Assembly: GCA_026874595.1 (NCBI GenBank)
Contig: CM049318.1
Coordinates: 32,557,956 to 32,621,955 of the forward strand
DNA length: 64,000 nt
Reading direction: 5' to 3'
DNA from: Sipunculus nudus
Taxonomy: Eukaryota > Annelida > Sipuncula > Golfingiida > Sipunculidae
The position numbers and the translations under genes are program-made. The notes under the pieces were generated by a model. The model was not told the origin of the DNA. It worked only from the letters and a program-made list of their open reading frames with translations, and searched no databases. This document shows, piece by piece, positions 1 through 12,968 of the stretch (its first letter is position 1; every line of letters starts with the position of its first letter).

Positions 1-2885
1 GACTGCCTAATATCAAAACCACTCATCTGGTTTTCTTCATTTTTACCATAAATATTCCCCTATATAGTTCCTATGTACATGCTAGATATGAAGTCAGTAT
101 TATATAATTTTAAAAAGTTATGGGCCCAAACATAATGGACTTTGTAAAAAAATCAGGAAGATATTTGGTCACTCAAGACCAAAAGTGTTAAAGGTAGGGA
201 CTTTTTTCCAGTAATACAACTTTAATTAATCAAAATTTAATTGTACACCAAAAATTAGATCAAAATCTGTTAAATTTAAATATAAAATTGGTACCTTAAA
301 TTTTGCCCAACTTCGGCCATGGCACGTTTTTTTTCCTGTAAGTACTGTGGATTTTAATTTTCACACCATGTATACATAAGGATTTAATCTGTTAAAATCT
401 GAAATTTGAAAATAAAAGCTGCAAAATTAGGCTAGTTATTGAATTTTTTTGGAGGCTCTTGTTGTATTCCCTTACATTGTCAAGCAGTCCACTTTGATGA
501 CTGTAGGTCATTCAGTGCACATCTCTATGCTCCCCAGGCTGTTGACATAATTTTAGATGTCCCCAAAATCTCCTACCATACCGAAAATTGGGTCATTAGG
601 ACATTGTTCCTTCGAGATATTAAGGAAAAATAACTCTGTTTTCCATAAAAAAAAGCCATTGTTACACTTCAAGGCTGCCTAATATCAAAACCACTGATCT
701 GTTTTTGATCGTATTTAGTATTCACATTCTTTTATACATTTTCTATGAACATACCAAAATTAGGTCAGTATTGGGTATTATTTTGAAGTTATGGGCTAAA
801 ACATAATGCAATTTTTAAAAAAATCAGGAAATATATTTACTCACCTAACATGAGAATTGCTGAACCTAGAGACTTTTTTCAGGAATATAACTTTATTTAA
901 TCAAGATTCAATTGTTTACCCAAAATTAGATCTGAATTTTGCAAATTGTTCATGTTATTAGCATAAATAAAAAATCAATACCTTAAATTTTGTCCAACTT
1001 TGACACTGTTGATTTAATTTTCCCAGCATATATGCATAAGGATTTATTCTTTTAAAATCTGAACTTTCAAAAGAAATTGATTGGAATGAATAGCTTTTAT
1101 TCATGTTTTAATACACCGTGTCAAGTGTTGTTTACATCTAGCCCACCTAGTAGTACAGCCTTCACTTGCATTATGTAACCCACCCCAGGCAGCTTACCTT
1201 GGCCCAGCTTGGCCACTACTAGCAGGTTTCCCCTCTGCCCTGCACTCATCCCCCCAGCTGGTGCATAAACTAGATGAATGTTATAATACTTCTGTATTTT
1301 ATTTTATTCTTGGACATGCTACATTTTAGATTTTGTATTGAACCACCAGGGTTACAATGATTAAAGAGTACATTTAATTGTGTCCACAAAGTGGCGTATT
1401 GCTGTGAAAGTGTGTATGTTCATGAGATAAGTAATTCCTTACTTCAGAAGAGTAAAAACTTCACCAGGTGTGAAATTGACTATTAATTCCAGTAATTAAT
1501 TAAAAGTGGGATAGTAATAAGCACAATGATATTGTTTGTCCCTCATTCAACCAACAGTGTGTATAGTATATTTGAAAAGATGTTTTATTTTATCAAATTT
1601 ACTTTTATTTTATTTTGGTGAATAAAATTAAGCATGTCCTGAAAACTCCAATGTGCAAAACTTTTTAATAGTGATTCAAGGAATATTCTTGTAGATGCCA
1701 TGTTGTGGCATTATTTTCTTTTAAAAATCAGTTTAAACATTTATGATTTAAAAATAATAAAATATATGTGTATGCATAATATGACCCAATGATTTTTACT
1801 CTGTATATATAATGATTGCAACTTTTGCAACAATTCTAATATTTTAACTTATATTTTCAGGTTTTTTAATTAAAAATTTATAAACCTGTAAATAAAAAAA
1901 AATGATTCAGATAAAAACTTCTTAATGGAAAAAGTGGATCTGCTTAAAAAAATAGGATTATATATAAACTTAAATGCATTATTCTCTTGAAAATGAAATA
2001 AAGGTATTAGTCCATTCTGTCCACTTGCCTGTCCATCTGTAAATTTTCGTATGCAACACAGTATCTCAAAACTTTTACTGTTTTTCTTCATGACAGTCTT
2101 GTATTAGTTTGCAATCATATATTTAGAACTTTAATATAACCAAGTAGGAGGGCCCCTTTCCTCTTAGCTTTTCATATTCTTATATAAATGAAAATCATTA
2201 CAATAGAATATTTCTACATCCACCTTCGTGCTGCCCTCACTTTTCCCTTCTCCGAACCCCATCCCAAAGTTAGCCTCAGTAAGCAAGAACAAGATGAATC
2301 AGATATATTCATACTTTAATATTTTGTATAACTATTCGTCCATAGGTACCTATGTACATGCCAGAAATTATGTCAATATTGTGTAATATGTAGACATAGT
2401 GGGCATCACAATAATGTACCTTGTCAAGACTAAAGAGATATTGTGTCATACAGTCACATATTCATAAATCACTTCATCAGCATAGTTAATCATAACATCA
2501 TATCTGTCAAATTGAACGCTTGCAGACTACCATACACTTTAGATCCTTCAACAAATAGCCTTACCATCATTCTACTACTGCTTATTACTGCTGTCATTGC
2601 ATTCATATTTGCTCAAATATATCACAATTTTCAACCCCTCCTAAATAAATAAAAAAATAAACACTTTATTTGACTCTATTCACCCATCAGTCAGGTAATT
2701 TCATTTATCATTTACTCACATATTACATTACATTCCTTTATGATAGCCCAACATGTACATGATATTCATAAGCTTTATCGACTTGATATAGTATCACAGT
2801 GGAGAAACATTTATAGTCCAATCATGATCAGCTGAGCGCCGTGACCCATGGGTCCCTTGTTTTAAACAAGTAAATGTTTATTGTC
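1..2885 (-). mobile_element. Truncated copy of a hairpin-ended non-autonomous element
   Basis: A repeat that runs off the left edge. Its probable 5' end (minus strand) is near 2829-2885, where CAGCTGAGC is followed by a short GTGACCC..GGGTC inverted motif. The same terminus occurs at 14432-14462 and 42339-42368. The interior holds a degenerate repeat: the GACTGCCTAATATCAAAACC block starts at position 1, recurs near 673 after about 672 bp, and a fainter piece lies at 2335-2440. The same block occurs at about 40410 in another copy. No ORF in the interval looks coding. Family membership rests on the shared terminus and shared interior; the boundaries are approximate. Confidence 0.55.
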
Positions 2886-3398
2886 TGAACCAATCTTCAC
2901 TTATGGCTTAGTTATACTATGTGTTGTTCTTCCAGAAAAATGTTATGTTCAACTTCATATAAAAAATATTCTTAAAACTTTAGTATATATCATTTTAGCG
3001 ACATGAGTGGTTTTATAAATTGAATTATTGTGACTTGGATAATCTTATAAGTATCAAAAAGATCATTCCCATGTTCGAGTATGCAATACTACTCAACTTT
3101 ATCCAAGATCAGGTGAAAATGAAATTAACTTAGCATAATTGTACACATAAATTGCACGAGTTCATTAATAATAAAATATTCCAGTTTAGTTTTATTTTTT
3201 TTAAATTGTAATGAAATGTGACTAGGTATGACAGAGCTAGGTATGTGTATACTAACATCCCGCTGTTTGACCTATACAGCTCTACTAATGTCAAAGTAAT
3301 AGTAAAAATAATAGTTGCTAAGTTATAAGTAATAGATATACCGATGCTGTAATGGTAAAAGATTCCCTGTAATAGGACCCAAGTCACACACACACACT

Positions 3399-3444
<46 letters not shown>

Positions 3445-3737
3445 TAGATTGATAGATAGATAGATTAGTTGAGTAGATCTTACTTGACTCATTTTATTCC
3501 TTTTGGTACAGCCACGTCAACTATATTATCTCTTGTATTCCTCACACTATGTCTGAAAGTCGTACATGTAAGTAGAACGGCTATCTACTGCACTCTTTGT
3601 AGGTGCTTACTGCTGACAATTCACATATTAAATATTTCTAAACCTACTCTCAAGATTAAAACTACTTGTCCAAATTTTCCAGGCTGAAGAATAGGCGGTT
3701 TATTTAAAGAGATTGAGGGGGTTGTGCCATTTTTAAA

Positions 3738-3768
<31 letters not shown>

Positions 3769-5094
3769 TTTTAAATATATTTATATACTACTACAAGTAT
3801 AAATATGCAAAGGCTCAAAAAAAGATCAGAGCACTTCCCAAATGCAGACAAAATCCCCAAACACTCCCACCTGACCATGGCCGAGTGCTTCGGCACGTAA
3901 TTACATGTCACCAACCGTTCCTTAACATTTACATACATTATACTTTTCTCTTTCAATGCTTGAAAAATTATACTTTTTCTCTTTCAATGATTCAATTGTT
4001 TTCAAAAGGTAACTTAAAGTGTATACTGTGTTATTTATTTGTTCAAAAAGATATAAACACTTGGTGAATTATTAACTGAGAGGCGTTAACACACACTATT
4101 ATTGCACACAATTTATGACTGACAGAGACTGGGCCTAATAGTACAGCTAGAGTTGTTTGGCGTTTAAATAATTAGTTTGATAAACATGCCAGAACCGGTG
4201 ATCGCTTATTAACAATGTGTGACAACAACAACATATTTGTTAGAGGAGTGCATTTGTGGTCATCGCACCATGTGTTATGAAGACACCAGCGACAAAAGAC
4301 GATCTTTTCTTTCATAGTAAACTCACAATATCTACCAGCACGAAATTTCAGTTAATTGAGTGTTATATGAAAATGTGGAGCAATATTTTCAGGCAGCCAG
4401 AGCTAAGAGACACTGAGCTCAAGCACTGACAGAAGCCATGATGGCTACTCTGTACAATGGAAGATCAAAGAGCTGGGTCAGGTTGTTCCCCCTGGTGTTA
4501 AATAGGAACAAGTGAAGGAGGAAATGATGACTATAGCTCCGACTGCAAAATTCAGCAACAAATTCCTGCACCAGCATCTACTGGCCACATGACCAAGGTA
4601 ACTTGCGGAGGGCAAACCTGATCAATCCTGGGGAGTAGGGGTATATTTTGGGGACATTTGCTAGGTTCAGCAAGCAGACTGGAGGGGTAAAAAAATTGTT
4701 ATCATACGAACGGATATTCATTTTGCAAAGCCTTGATTTACCCAGATATTTCCTTACGCTTGGAGTCACATGTCAATATTCAAGACAACTATGTCTGAGA
4801 AAGGCCACGGTCTCAAATCTTTAACTGGTCGCATTCACAGGACGAGGTGGAATGACTGTCAAAGCATATTCCGCATTGTCACTAGTGGATTGTTACCGCC
4901 CAGATTCAGTGATTATTCATTTTTGGGAGAATGGTAGGTCTTCTAAAAATACTACATTCGGCAAAGTGGTGAACACACTGATGTGAAGAAAAGTGTCATT
5001 CTACTCTCTACGGGCAAGACTTCCGCTAAAAAAATGACTTAAAGATCTTGTTGATCAGTCTGACGAGGAGTTTCACCTCATGAGCATGGCAAGG
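2886..5094. other. Intergenic sequence with microsatellites and a dispersed repeat
   Basis: No gene is visible. 3384-3466 is a compound CA/TA/GATA microsatellite and 3743-3770 is a short (TA)n. A repeat at about 3930-4080 matches 12690-12830 (shared TTTCTCTTTCA and AGTGTATACTGT segments). About 4390-5090 could be upstream LINE sequence, but I could not follow a reading frame through it. Confidence 0.5.
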
Positions 5095-5755
5095 ATTAGG
5101 TAGCATATTTCTGAAGATGCATCACAATCGCTGGTTCAAGCTTTTATTACTTGCAGGATGACTACTACAATAATCTTTTTAGTGGAATTAGGTATCATTC
5201 TCTTGCTAAATGCGTTAAAAACATGGTCATATCACCCTTATTCCTGCTTACCTACACTGGCTGCCTGTATATAGCTCAGCGGATCAAGTTTTCTTTTGAT
5301 AACATTCAAAACTCAACACGGTATGTCTCCTGGATACCTTAGTGACCTCATTCTTCAATACCAGCCAGCTGGTGCTAACCCCTATTTACTCTTGGCGCCT
5401 TCAAGTTGACTGGTACCATGTGGCGACCGTGCCTTCTCCATAGCTGCGCCAAAATGATGGAACAATCTTCCTAAATATCATAGAAACTGTTCTAATCCCT
5501 ACTTTTAAAACTAAACTGAAAACGATCCTTTTCAGAGAGAAAAATCTCTACTCACAATGACTGCTTATGTAGATTCTTGTTTTGCTTTGTAGTACAATTT
5601 ATATTTTGTGTACTTAAGTTATTTCACGTCTTTATTGTGTACCTTTTAATATGTTATGTTCTGTAATGCGCATTTATGCAGCATCACACTGCAGAGTGCG
5701 CAATATAAATGCACTTTTATAATAATAATGATATATATAATGATAATGTTGTGAG
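5095..5755 (+). mobile_element. CR1-like LINE, 3' end only
   Basis: Remnant of the C-terminal end of a non-LTR retrotransposon reverse transcriptase. Across two or three frames one can read pieces typical of the CR1/L2-type tail: SLVQAFITCRM-DYYNNL, an HWLPV-like block, TQHGMSPGYLSDL, GDRAFSIAAPK-WNNLP and TFKTKLKTILF. At least two frameshifts and several stops break it (one near 5158). The 3' end finishes with a GCGCAATATAAATGCA-like segment and an ATAATG simple repeat, the usual tail of these LINEs. Only the last part of the RT and the 3' UTR are present, as expected from 5' truncation at insertion. Confidence 0.75.
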
Positions 5756-5756
5756 A

Positions 5757-7170
5757 GGAACTATTTCAGCTATGGACAAAATTTGTTGTAAAATTCAATG
5801 AGGAGACCATCAGTTCCAGGAGATTTGTTTGAAGGTTTTCAATACTTGTTACTTTTGACTGTTATATCTGTCACAACGATCTTTTGTTTCATGGGTTATT
5901 TTTATATCAAAATCATTATTGAAAGGATCTCCCGAAATGCTGTCAGCCTGATAAAGTTTTTCATAAAATTGTTTGATCAGCTCTGGAACTTCTGCTGGTT
6001 CACGTGTTTGATTGCCTTGATCTTCCTTTAAATTAGCTATGTTTCTTACTATAGTTGCTTTTTTTCTAAATTTAAAAAGACCTTTGACGTTTTCTCCCCC
6101 TCCTCATACCAAGTCCCTTTACTACGTATTATCGCTCTTGCAGTTTCAATTTATGTTCATTCTTCAAATTTATCTTTCATATTTTTATATTTTATTTTAG
6201 CTACTTTTACACCATTTGTATAACTTGGTATCACATTTATCATTTCTTTTCAATATTCTTCATATTATGTATTTTTCTCCATTTTTCTGTGCTAAATATG
6301 TTATTGCAATACCCCTAATTACACATATTAACGTATCCCAGAGTAAATCAGGTTTCGTCTGCGGATTATCTTCTTTCGCGCTCTATATTTTCTTTAATTA
6401 TTCTTATACATTTTGAGTCATCTAACAGTGCAATTGAACTTACAAAATCCAGGACCGCGGGGATTTTCTGTTAGTTGAAATGTAATTTGGACAGAAAAAA
6501 TAATCGCTTTTATTATTATTTTGAATCTGTGCTTGTTCTATAGAATTCTAAAACTAGAAAGTAATCAAGTCTACTTGAAATGTTATAGGGTTCATATCTG
6601 CTCCATGTAAATTCTCTTTCATCAGGATGATAGTGCCTCCAAATATCTATTATATCGAACCCATTACACCATTCCTTTAATATGGCTCTAGACTGCAAAT
6701 GGATTATATTCTTACTTCCAAACTAATTTTTTTCGATGTCCATAATTAAATTAAAATCGCCTCCCATGATACATTTATCATTTGATATGACCTTAACTTT
6801 TTCTATCCAATTTTTAAAGAAGATTGGGAGTATCACTATTCGGACTATGTATGACAGACAAAGATACTCCATGATCCCCTAACGTAATATCGCATACAAT
6901 AAAACGTCCATTTTCATCTCTTATAGTTTCGTGAATTTCTGCTCTTACCGAAATTTTAATTAACAGACATACTTCTCTGGCATTTGATTTTCCCATGAGC
7001 AAACAAATTTTCCTCCCCACTAAGCTCGCCATAACGCTTCTTTTTTAGAACTGAGTTTCTCGTATGAATTTCAGCCGATCTGTTATTTAACCAATAAAAA
7101 AACTTCTTTTGTTATAATTTGCAATCCCTCTAACATTTAAAGTAAGTATTCTTACATCTGACATATGAAT
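5757..7170 (-). pseudogene. L1/Tx1-like LINE ORF2 remnant (endonuclease and start of RT)
   Basis: On the minus strand the remnant opens near 7165 with MSDVRILTLNVRGI, the start of an apurinic-like endonuclease. It continues through IHETIRDENGRFIVCDITLG (6814-7032) and DIWRHYHPDEREFTWSR then SRLDYFLV (6516-6698), the hallmark end of the EN domain. Further on come GTWYEEGEKTSKVFLNLEKK and an SPGTDG-like block with EFYNKF near 5770, which begins the reverse transcriptase. The catalytic YADD region is absent, so the element is cut off at about 5757, where the plus-strand CR1 tail starts. Many stops and frameshifts; no function remains. Clade assignment is from motif style only. Confidence 0.8.
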
Positions 7171-7559
7171 ATAAATTCTCTTTTTCTATACGCTTTACAA
7201 CAATCTAAATTGTCCAGGCGTATTAATAATTTTTTTATATTATGGAAATCAGGAACAAGTCCAGGTATTATAAACAAATATTTTCTCTTTATAGCAAAGT
7301 AATCTAAACAATTAGATAGTCATACAGGGTCACAAATAACACCAGTTCACATAAATACAAATAAACTCTGCATCCCCATTACACTTCAGAAAGCTGCGTG
7401 TGTAACATGCAGGAAAGGCACACATGTCTGGTATGGGGCCTTGCAGTGGCAATTTACATAAAACAAGTCCAACTGTGTTTGTTATGCGTGGTTTACGGAG
7501 TGCACAAAATTCATTTAAGATCAGAGCAAAATTAAATTTGGTCACTTCTTTGAGTTTCT
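7171..7559 (-). other. Spacer between LINE ORF1 and ORF2 remnants
   Basis: Sequence between the ORF1-like and ORF2-like remnants of the same minus-strand LINE. Short open frames exist in both directions but none shows a recognisable domain. Most likely inter-ORF sequence or degraded coding sequence. Confidence 0.4.
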
Positions 7560-8333
7560 GTTTTGTTTCTCAACGTTACGCAACTGTGCCATTTCAATCA
7601 GTGTTCTGGATAAGAACCTCTGAGACGTTTATATAAAAGGGCGTCCCCGCCAAAACCGTGTCTTCAGGTGAATATTGTAAGCTTGGTCCAATTGTCTCTT
7701 CGCCTGCCTTTACAATTGGTCGTCCGCGGCAGTGAAATCCTCAAATACGCGAACTGGTCCCTTGTTCAATGCCAGTTTCACATTCTTTACCACCACGTTA
7801 CGAACTGGGCGACTATAGGAACGGTCAATAATATGGCGATGACTTTGTTTTATTTTCAGTCCGGTGCGATGCAAGTTTTTAATTATTTTTTTCTAGAACT
7901 CCTGCGTTCAGTCCGTCTAGCAACCCTGCTTCTATTATTTTGGCCACCTCTGTTTACAGTTTTCACCTGGATTTTCTCTGGTATCCGAAACTCATTGTAT
8001 TCCCTGGAGTGTCTCTCCATTTCATTCATTTTATCCTTTGTACCTTGTTCCAGTTCCATATTTTGTTTCGTTCAAGTTAGTATTTTGTTGAAACAGGTTT
8101 TCAACTTTTTTCAGAGCATCATTTTCTAAAATAAAATTCCCTAATTTGCTCTTGTTTGTTTCTACTGTGCCCTGCGTAAATTGCAAACTGTTTCATGTGT
8201 CCTCTAACTTTTTGTCTGTAACATTGTTTGATTTCTTTTCTTTTTCTTTAATTTGGTTTTCCACAATCTTCCTCCAAATCTCTCCTCATTTATTGAATGC
8301 TTGAATAATCTCTTGCGTGGGCTCTCTAATAGC
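7560..8333 (-). pseudogene. L1/Tx1-like LINE ORF1 remnant, downstream part
   Basis: Minus-strand frames read as a charged coiled-coil region (EIIQAFNK, KIVENQIKEKEKKSNN, VTDKKLEDT). This is followed by a nucleic-acid-binding-like segment with MERHSREYNEFRIPEKI, SYSRPVRNVVVKNVKLALNK and GPVRVFEDFTAADDQL. That order (coiled coil, then an RRM/CTD-like part) is the usual layout of L1-type ORF1 proteins. Several TGA codons fall where TGG would fit, plus frameshifts. The upstream part lies at 10022-10262, on the far side of the insertion at 8334-10021. It is upstream of the ORF2 remnant in the same orientation, so both belong to one old LINE. Confidence 0.6.
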
Positions 8334-10021
8334 AGGGCTCGACATTAACGGTTAACCGCTTGCCCGGGGCAAGTAAAAGTTGTGGTAGGGAAACTTTTAA
8401 ATACCTCCTGCTTGCCAGACTGGGCAAGTAGGTCCCCCCAAAAAAATTCCGAAGACCTGAAAAAACGTTCTGTGTGTCCGGTTCCCGACAGAGCCATGAA
8501 AATAAACTCCGTGCGAAAGCACAGGAACATCTGTATGTACATATCATATTACCCAGTAACGCATATCCCATAAACCAAACATTCTTAAGGCATTACTAGT
8601 AACAGGGTTACAGTATTTAAATTATTTTGAACTACTAAAAGTGCACTTTAAAGGTTGTTTGTTAGCTCTGTATCTCAAGTAGAACGCGTTTCAAGTGGAA
8701 AGCAGTACCGCCACGTGGTCATAGTGGAGTCACGAAAGTGTCATGCCATATGTGGACTGGTACATCCTACAACTTGGAATGTGCTAAAAATTAAGCAGGA
8801 AAAATGTATTGACAGTACAGTTAAATTGTCTGTCATGGACAGTTTTGCATCTATTCATTTTGGTGGTCACGTCATATTTTTGCTGCGAGATGAAAACGAT
8901 GCGCATTTAATAATTTTTTTTTCTAAACGTATCCCCAAACATATTTGATCATGCAGGGTGGTCAACCGGCACTTTACTGGCTTTACTCTTTTTTACTGAC
9001 ACATTTGCCGGTTGTAAGGTGTCATTCCATTTTGGCGAGAAGAAAGCTGACTGGAGCCACGGATGATGTCACCTGCAAAGGACGACGCTGACAAATGTCC
9101 ATTGAAGCCTACTCAGGAAGGTTTGTCTCAGTTTATTTTCATGTGAAAACATTTTATTTTATAAATTTATAAAGTCTCCCTATTATCGCCATATGCCGCC
9201 AGGCCCTGACGTGCGTCTTGTTTGAAGTTAATCATATAATGAAAGTTGTAAATGGAATAGATTATGGAGAAGAATTACTATGTTCAAATATATTTAATTT
9301 TATTGACATACAGTCTAAAATTTCGTAAGTACATGAAACAAATGTCAGCCATGATTAGTATATTCGTTGTCACGTGAAGTAGACAGATGGGCCTAGAATT
9401 CACATCCTTGAAATAATATTTTCATTGACGAATATTTGTTATTTATTCATGTAACTACAAAATGGAGGAAGCAGTCTAGGCGTTCAGTGCCAACCAACTT
9501 CAAGAAGCACACTGACAGATGTTGAAGGAAATGAGAGTGATCTAAGTGACCTGGACTTTTTACGTCAGGATTGATCCAGCTGAGCTCATACTTACCTAAT
9601 CACAGGATTAATCATAAAAGTTCCAAGACAAATCAATTAAAGTTTTGAAATTCTTGACAGTGATTTTCTTAACTGTTACTAGCTTTAAAGTCACAAGAGA
9701 AACTAATTTCATTTAGCCATTTTCTTTCATGGAATATTTAATAATGTCGAATTAATAATACCTCTATCATAAATTGCTTATCTATGTTTATCTACACAAA
9801 CACAATTGAGATATATAATAGATAAACAATGTACAAGTATAAATGACAAATAAATTTTTGTCATACATGAAACGTGCATCAAAATCATGTGGTTAAACTC
9901 TGTAAATCGGCTGACTGCGACCAATGTTTGTAGGGCAAGTAAAGATTCATATAGGGCAAGTAAAAGCTGGATGTTACTAGCCCGACTGGGCAAATGCTTT
10001 CAAAAGTTAATATCGAGCCCT
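8334..10021. mobile_element. hAT-like TIR element inserted in LINE ORF1
   Basis: The interval is bounded by inverted termini: (C)AGGGCTCGACATTAAC at 8333-8349 and GTTAATATCGAGCCCT at 10006-10021. Subterminal GGGCAAGTAAA motifs recur on both sides (around 8368, 8422, 9936 and 9954). CAGGGCTCGA-type ends are typical of some hAT families, whose target duplications are 8 bp. Here the flanks read TCTAATAG and AAACAGTC, so any duplication is degraded. No transposase motif was found; the longest internal frame (8655-8948, 97 codons) matches nothing I recognise. The outer sequence on both sides continues the same LINE ORF1, which supports a real insertion. Confidence 0.65.
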
Positions 10022-10262
10022 AAACAGTCTTTTCAATGTACTGTTTGAGGCCAGTATCGGGCTCTACTGTATGAGTGGGGTCAATGCAAGGTCGCTCTCC
10101 TGTTGCGCCGCTCTCTGTATGATCACTCTGTTGCTCAACTTTGGATCCCGTATCATTCACATAATTGTCCTTTGCCACAGTTCCTTGTTTACTTTTTGGG
10201 TATCCTTGGTTCGTTAGAGCATTAATCTTGATTAATCCACAATATATATATATATATATCAT
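10022..10262 (-). pseudogene. LINE ORF1 remnant, N-terminal part
   Basis: An 80-codon minus-strand frame rich in polar residues (LTNQGYPKSKQGTVAKD, ATGERPCIDPTHTVEPD). It runs up to the inverted terminus of the 8334-10021 insertion and appears to resume at 8333. The apparent start lies in a (TA)n tract at 10237-10259 and is therefore doubtful. Interpreted as the 5' end of the same L1-like ORF1; there is no diagnostic domain by itself. Confidence 0.45.
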
Positions 10263-11376
10263 GTTTAAAGGTTATATTTCACCTTTAAATATCTGCCACT
10301 CTCAGAGCCCTTCAGAAGCGGGACTGCTCACTCTGATATGCGGAACCGGAAGAGTCTTATACAAGAGTAATATACAAACTGTAAAACATTATATAATAAT
10401 AAAATTATGTTCCATTGGATTATATTACGTGGTGTTATAGGACCACATATTTTTTAAAAATATAATTAAACCTTCTTTTCTAAATCAGTATATAACTTGT
10501 CAGCTCACTTTTATCACAACTGAATGAAAACCCAAGTCATTATAGTCATCAGGTCTTCAACCAATTTCTGCGCCGTCATGTTGAATAAAGCAATGAGAGA
10601 TATTTTCAGGAGACTTACGAGAAATATGCAGGAGGCTGAGGCGGACTTTAATCAAACAGCACTTGGAAAAATATATGAAAAATCCAAGAGGGCACGGCAA
10701 AAGACCTGCAGGTGAAGGCCTTACGTGAAGAGATAAAGGAATTAAAAAAAAAGAGTAATTCTAGGAAAGAAAACACATCCCTAAGAGAAAGCTGGAGGAA
10801 TCCGAAGAAAACGGGAAGCGAATGAAAGCGGAGAGTCACTGGCGCTGAATGATGCGACTCACTTGAGTGTCGATAGTGTTTGGACGTTTTAATAAACCGT
10901 TCAGTGTATTCACAAAAAAACTTCTCGTGATGAGGATTATGAAGGGTTATATTCTAAGGCAGAACTATAGAATCCGTCCTACCGTGCCCGTCCAGCCGTG
11001 ACCCTCAACAAACTCGGTTGTGACAAAACATGCATGTAACACTCCTAAAAGGTATGCTTGTTTTCATCATGAACTCTTTCTGGATCTAAGACATTTCGCA
11101 GCATGTCCTCCATTTTTGAGGTGTTGCATAAAATACTGTTTCTCAGATTTTTCCTCCCTCTCCTTAAATATCATCCTTGGGTTTAAGCTAAATGCGTCTG
11201 AGAAATGCACGGGGGAAAGTAGTAAGATGAAATTTGAAAGGGTACTTTTTTGTCCCCTTCCCAGTAAGACGTATTCTATAATCGCTCCAATTCCACTTCT
11301 GAGGATCTTCACTAAAAACTTTAGTTACTTCCCGAGTTCAATCATGGGATAATGTTACATACATATTTCATCGCCC
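10263..11376. other. Unassigned sequence with possible degraded coding remnants
   Basis: Nothing certain. On the plus strand 10560-10826 reads through one frameshift as a charged, helix-prone segment (EADFNQTALGKIYEKSKRAR then ALREEIKELKKK). On the minus strand about 11060-11340 there are protein-like fragments in two frames (EDPQKWNWSDYRIRLTG, KYPFKFHLTTFPRAFL). Both look like decayed transposon proteins, but I do not recognise a family. Confidence 0.3.
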
Positions 11377-11870
11377 ATGGACCCGAAGGCTGTGGTTAGC
11401 AAGCCCCACTCTTACAATAGGAATGAGTTGCTAGGCATTCGTCGGTTTATGTCCATGTACCCTAGTGTGAATAAACTACCAGTAAAAGCTAGGAAGAATA
11501 TCAGACACCTCCGTCGAAACAGACAGGAAACCAGGAACTCGCGACAGAAAGATGGAAAGGTCAGTAGATGTAATCAACCTACTTCAGTTACCAGTGGAAA
11601 GAAACTGTATTGTCAAAAATATAAACGAACAAACCAGGATATGCTAAGTCAATAGAATCAAGGAGTTGTTGATAAATGACTATATTCATGAGGAGTAAGT
11701 TGATATAATGCTGCTTACAGAGACGTGGCTGAAGCCAGTTGATTTGACAATAAAAGAAATTAGTGAACTAAACAGAACTGGATACAAAATGAGTACATCA
11801 CACAGAAAAGGATGAATAGATAGTCTTTATTTATGGTTCTCTGGACGAAACTCCAAATGAAGATGTTACT
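11377..11870 (+). pseudogene. CR1-like LINE endonuclease, 5' fragment
   Basis: The 92-codon frame at 11377-11655 contains HSYNRNELLGIRRFM and a basic stretch (KARKNIRHLRRNRQETRNSR), a pattern seen at the start of CR1-type ORF2. It then shifts frame into IKELLINDYIHEE, VDIMLLTETWLKPVD and NRTGYKMSTSHRKG (about 11655-11815). The LTETWL block is the conserved start of the endonuclease domain of CR1/L2-type LINEs. Stops and at least one frameshift show that it is dead. The RT portion does not follow. Confidence 0.65.
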
Positions 11871-12300
11871 GAACACATTTGTGCCACAATTCCAGCATTC
11901 TCAAAATTACTAAAAATTGTATCGTGTCAACGATGGAAAAACGACCGTGGCTTGTTTGCTAATTGCTGCAGCAGTAAGTTCAGCGAATAGTCCAGATTAA
12001 AGTTGAATAATTATGATCAAGTAAATGTCCATACCATTGTTTTCTATTGTTTACAAAATAATGACATTAAAGAATTACCAGTACATTCAAGAGAAAGTAA
12101 AACGTTTAACAAAACTTGTTCCACCATAGATGTACATTACATATGATGGCAGGCTTGAGCCAGCCATGTGACAAGGAAACAATTTTGGTTATGAAGTTTT
12201 CATGGCACAATGTGATGCTTGCTTTGAATGGGTTCATAAATCTTGCAAATGAATCTGAAGTATATAGCGGGAACTGCACACGCATTTTTGAATGTTTTAA

Positions 12301-12665
12301 CCCTTTATTTCCTTTTCAGCTTTAGGTTTTCGTTGCATCTCCTGTAGTTAATGGAGGGTCAGCGGACCCCTTGCCTTGTACACAGAATCCTTTTAAAGTT
12401 CCCCCAACATTTACAATTTAATGTTTAAGCCCTTTTTTTCTTTCAGTTTTGGGGTTTCTTTGCATCTCCCTGCGGTTAAAGAAGGGTCAACGGACGCCCT
12501 CCCTTTGGGTAGAGTTCCCTGTGTGGAGAGCCCTGTAAAGTCCCACCATGTTTACAATTTAGTGTTTCAACCCTTCAGTTACTGGAGCTGACCCCCTCCC
12601 TTTTGCCATAGTTCCCTGTGTGGAGTGCTCTGGAAAGTCCAACCAAATTCACGATTCAATGTTGA
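12301..12665. repeat. Degenerate tandem repeat, about 125 bp x 3
   Basis: Three imperfect units share AGTTCCCTGTGTGGAG, GTTTACAATTTA and a TTTGCATCTCC..GGTTAA..GGGTCA block. Units begin near 12301, 12425 and 12565. Confidence 0.65.
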
Positions 12666-12882
12666 CACAGTTCGCATCCATTATTTTGTGAATGTTCTTT
12701 ATATACATTATATTTTTCTCTTTCAGTGCTTTAATATTTTTTTTCAAAAGAAACTTAAGTGTATACTGTTTCAATAATTTGTTTAAAGACATTCAGAAAA
12801 ATATAAATACTTTTGGTGTTAAATAACATTTAACATTTAATACTTAAATAAAGTAAACGGACAGCCAAATCTAAAACTAGCA

Positions 12883-12968
12883 CTTTTCTATGTTAAATGG
12901 TAAACATCGACGCAGACTAAACAATCTTTTCTATGTTAAATGGTAAACATCGACGCAGACTAAACAAT
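12883..12968. repeat. Perfect 43-bp tandem duplication
   Basis: The 43-bp unit starting CTTTTCTATGTTAAATGG at 12883 is repeated at 12926 without a mismatch, so it is a recent local duplication. Confidence 0.9.
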
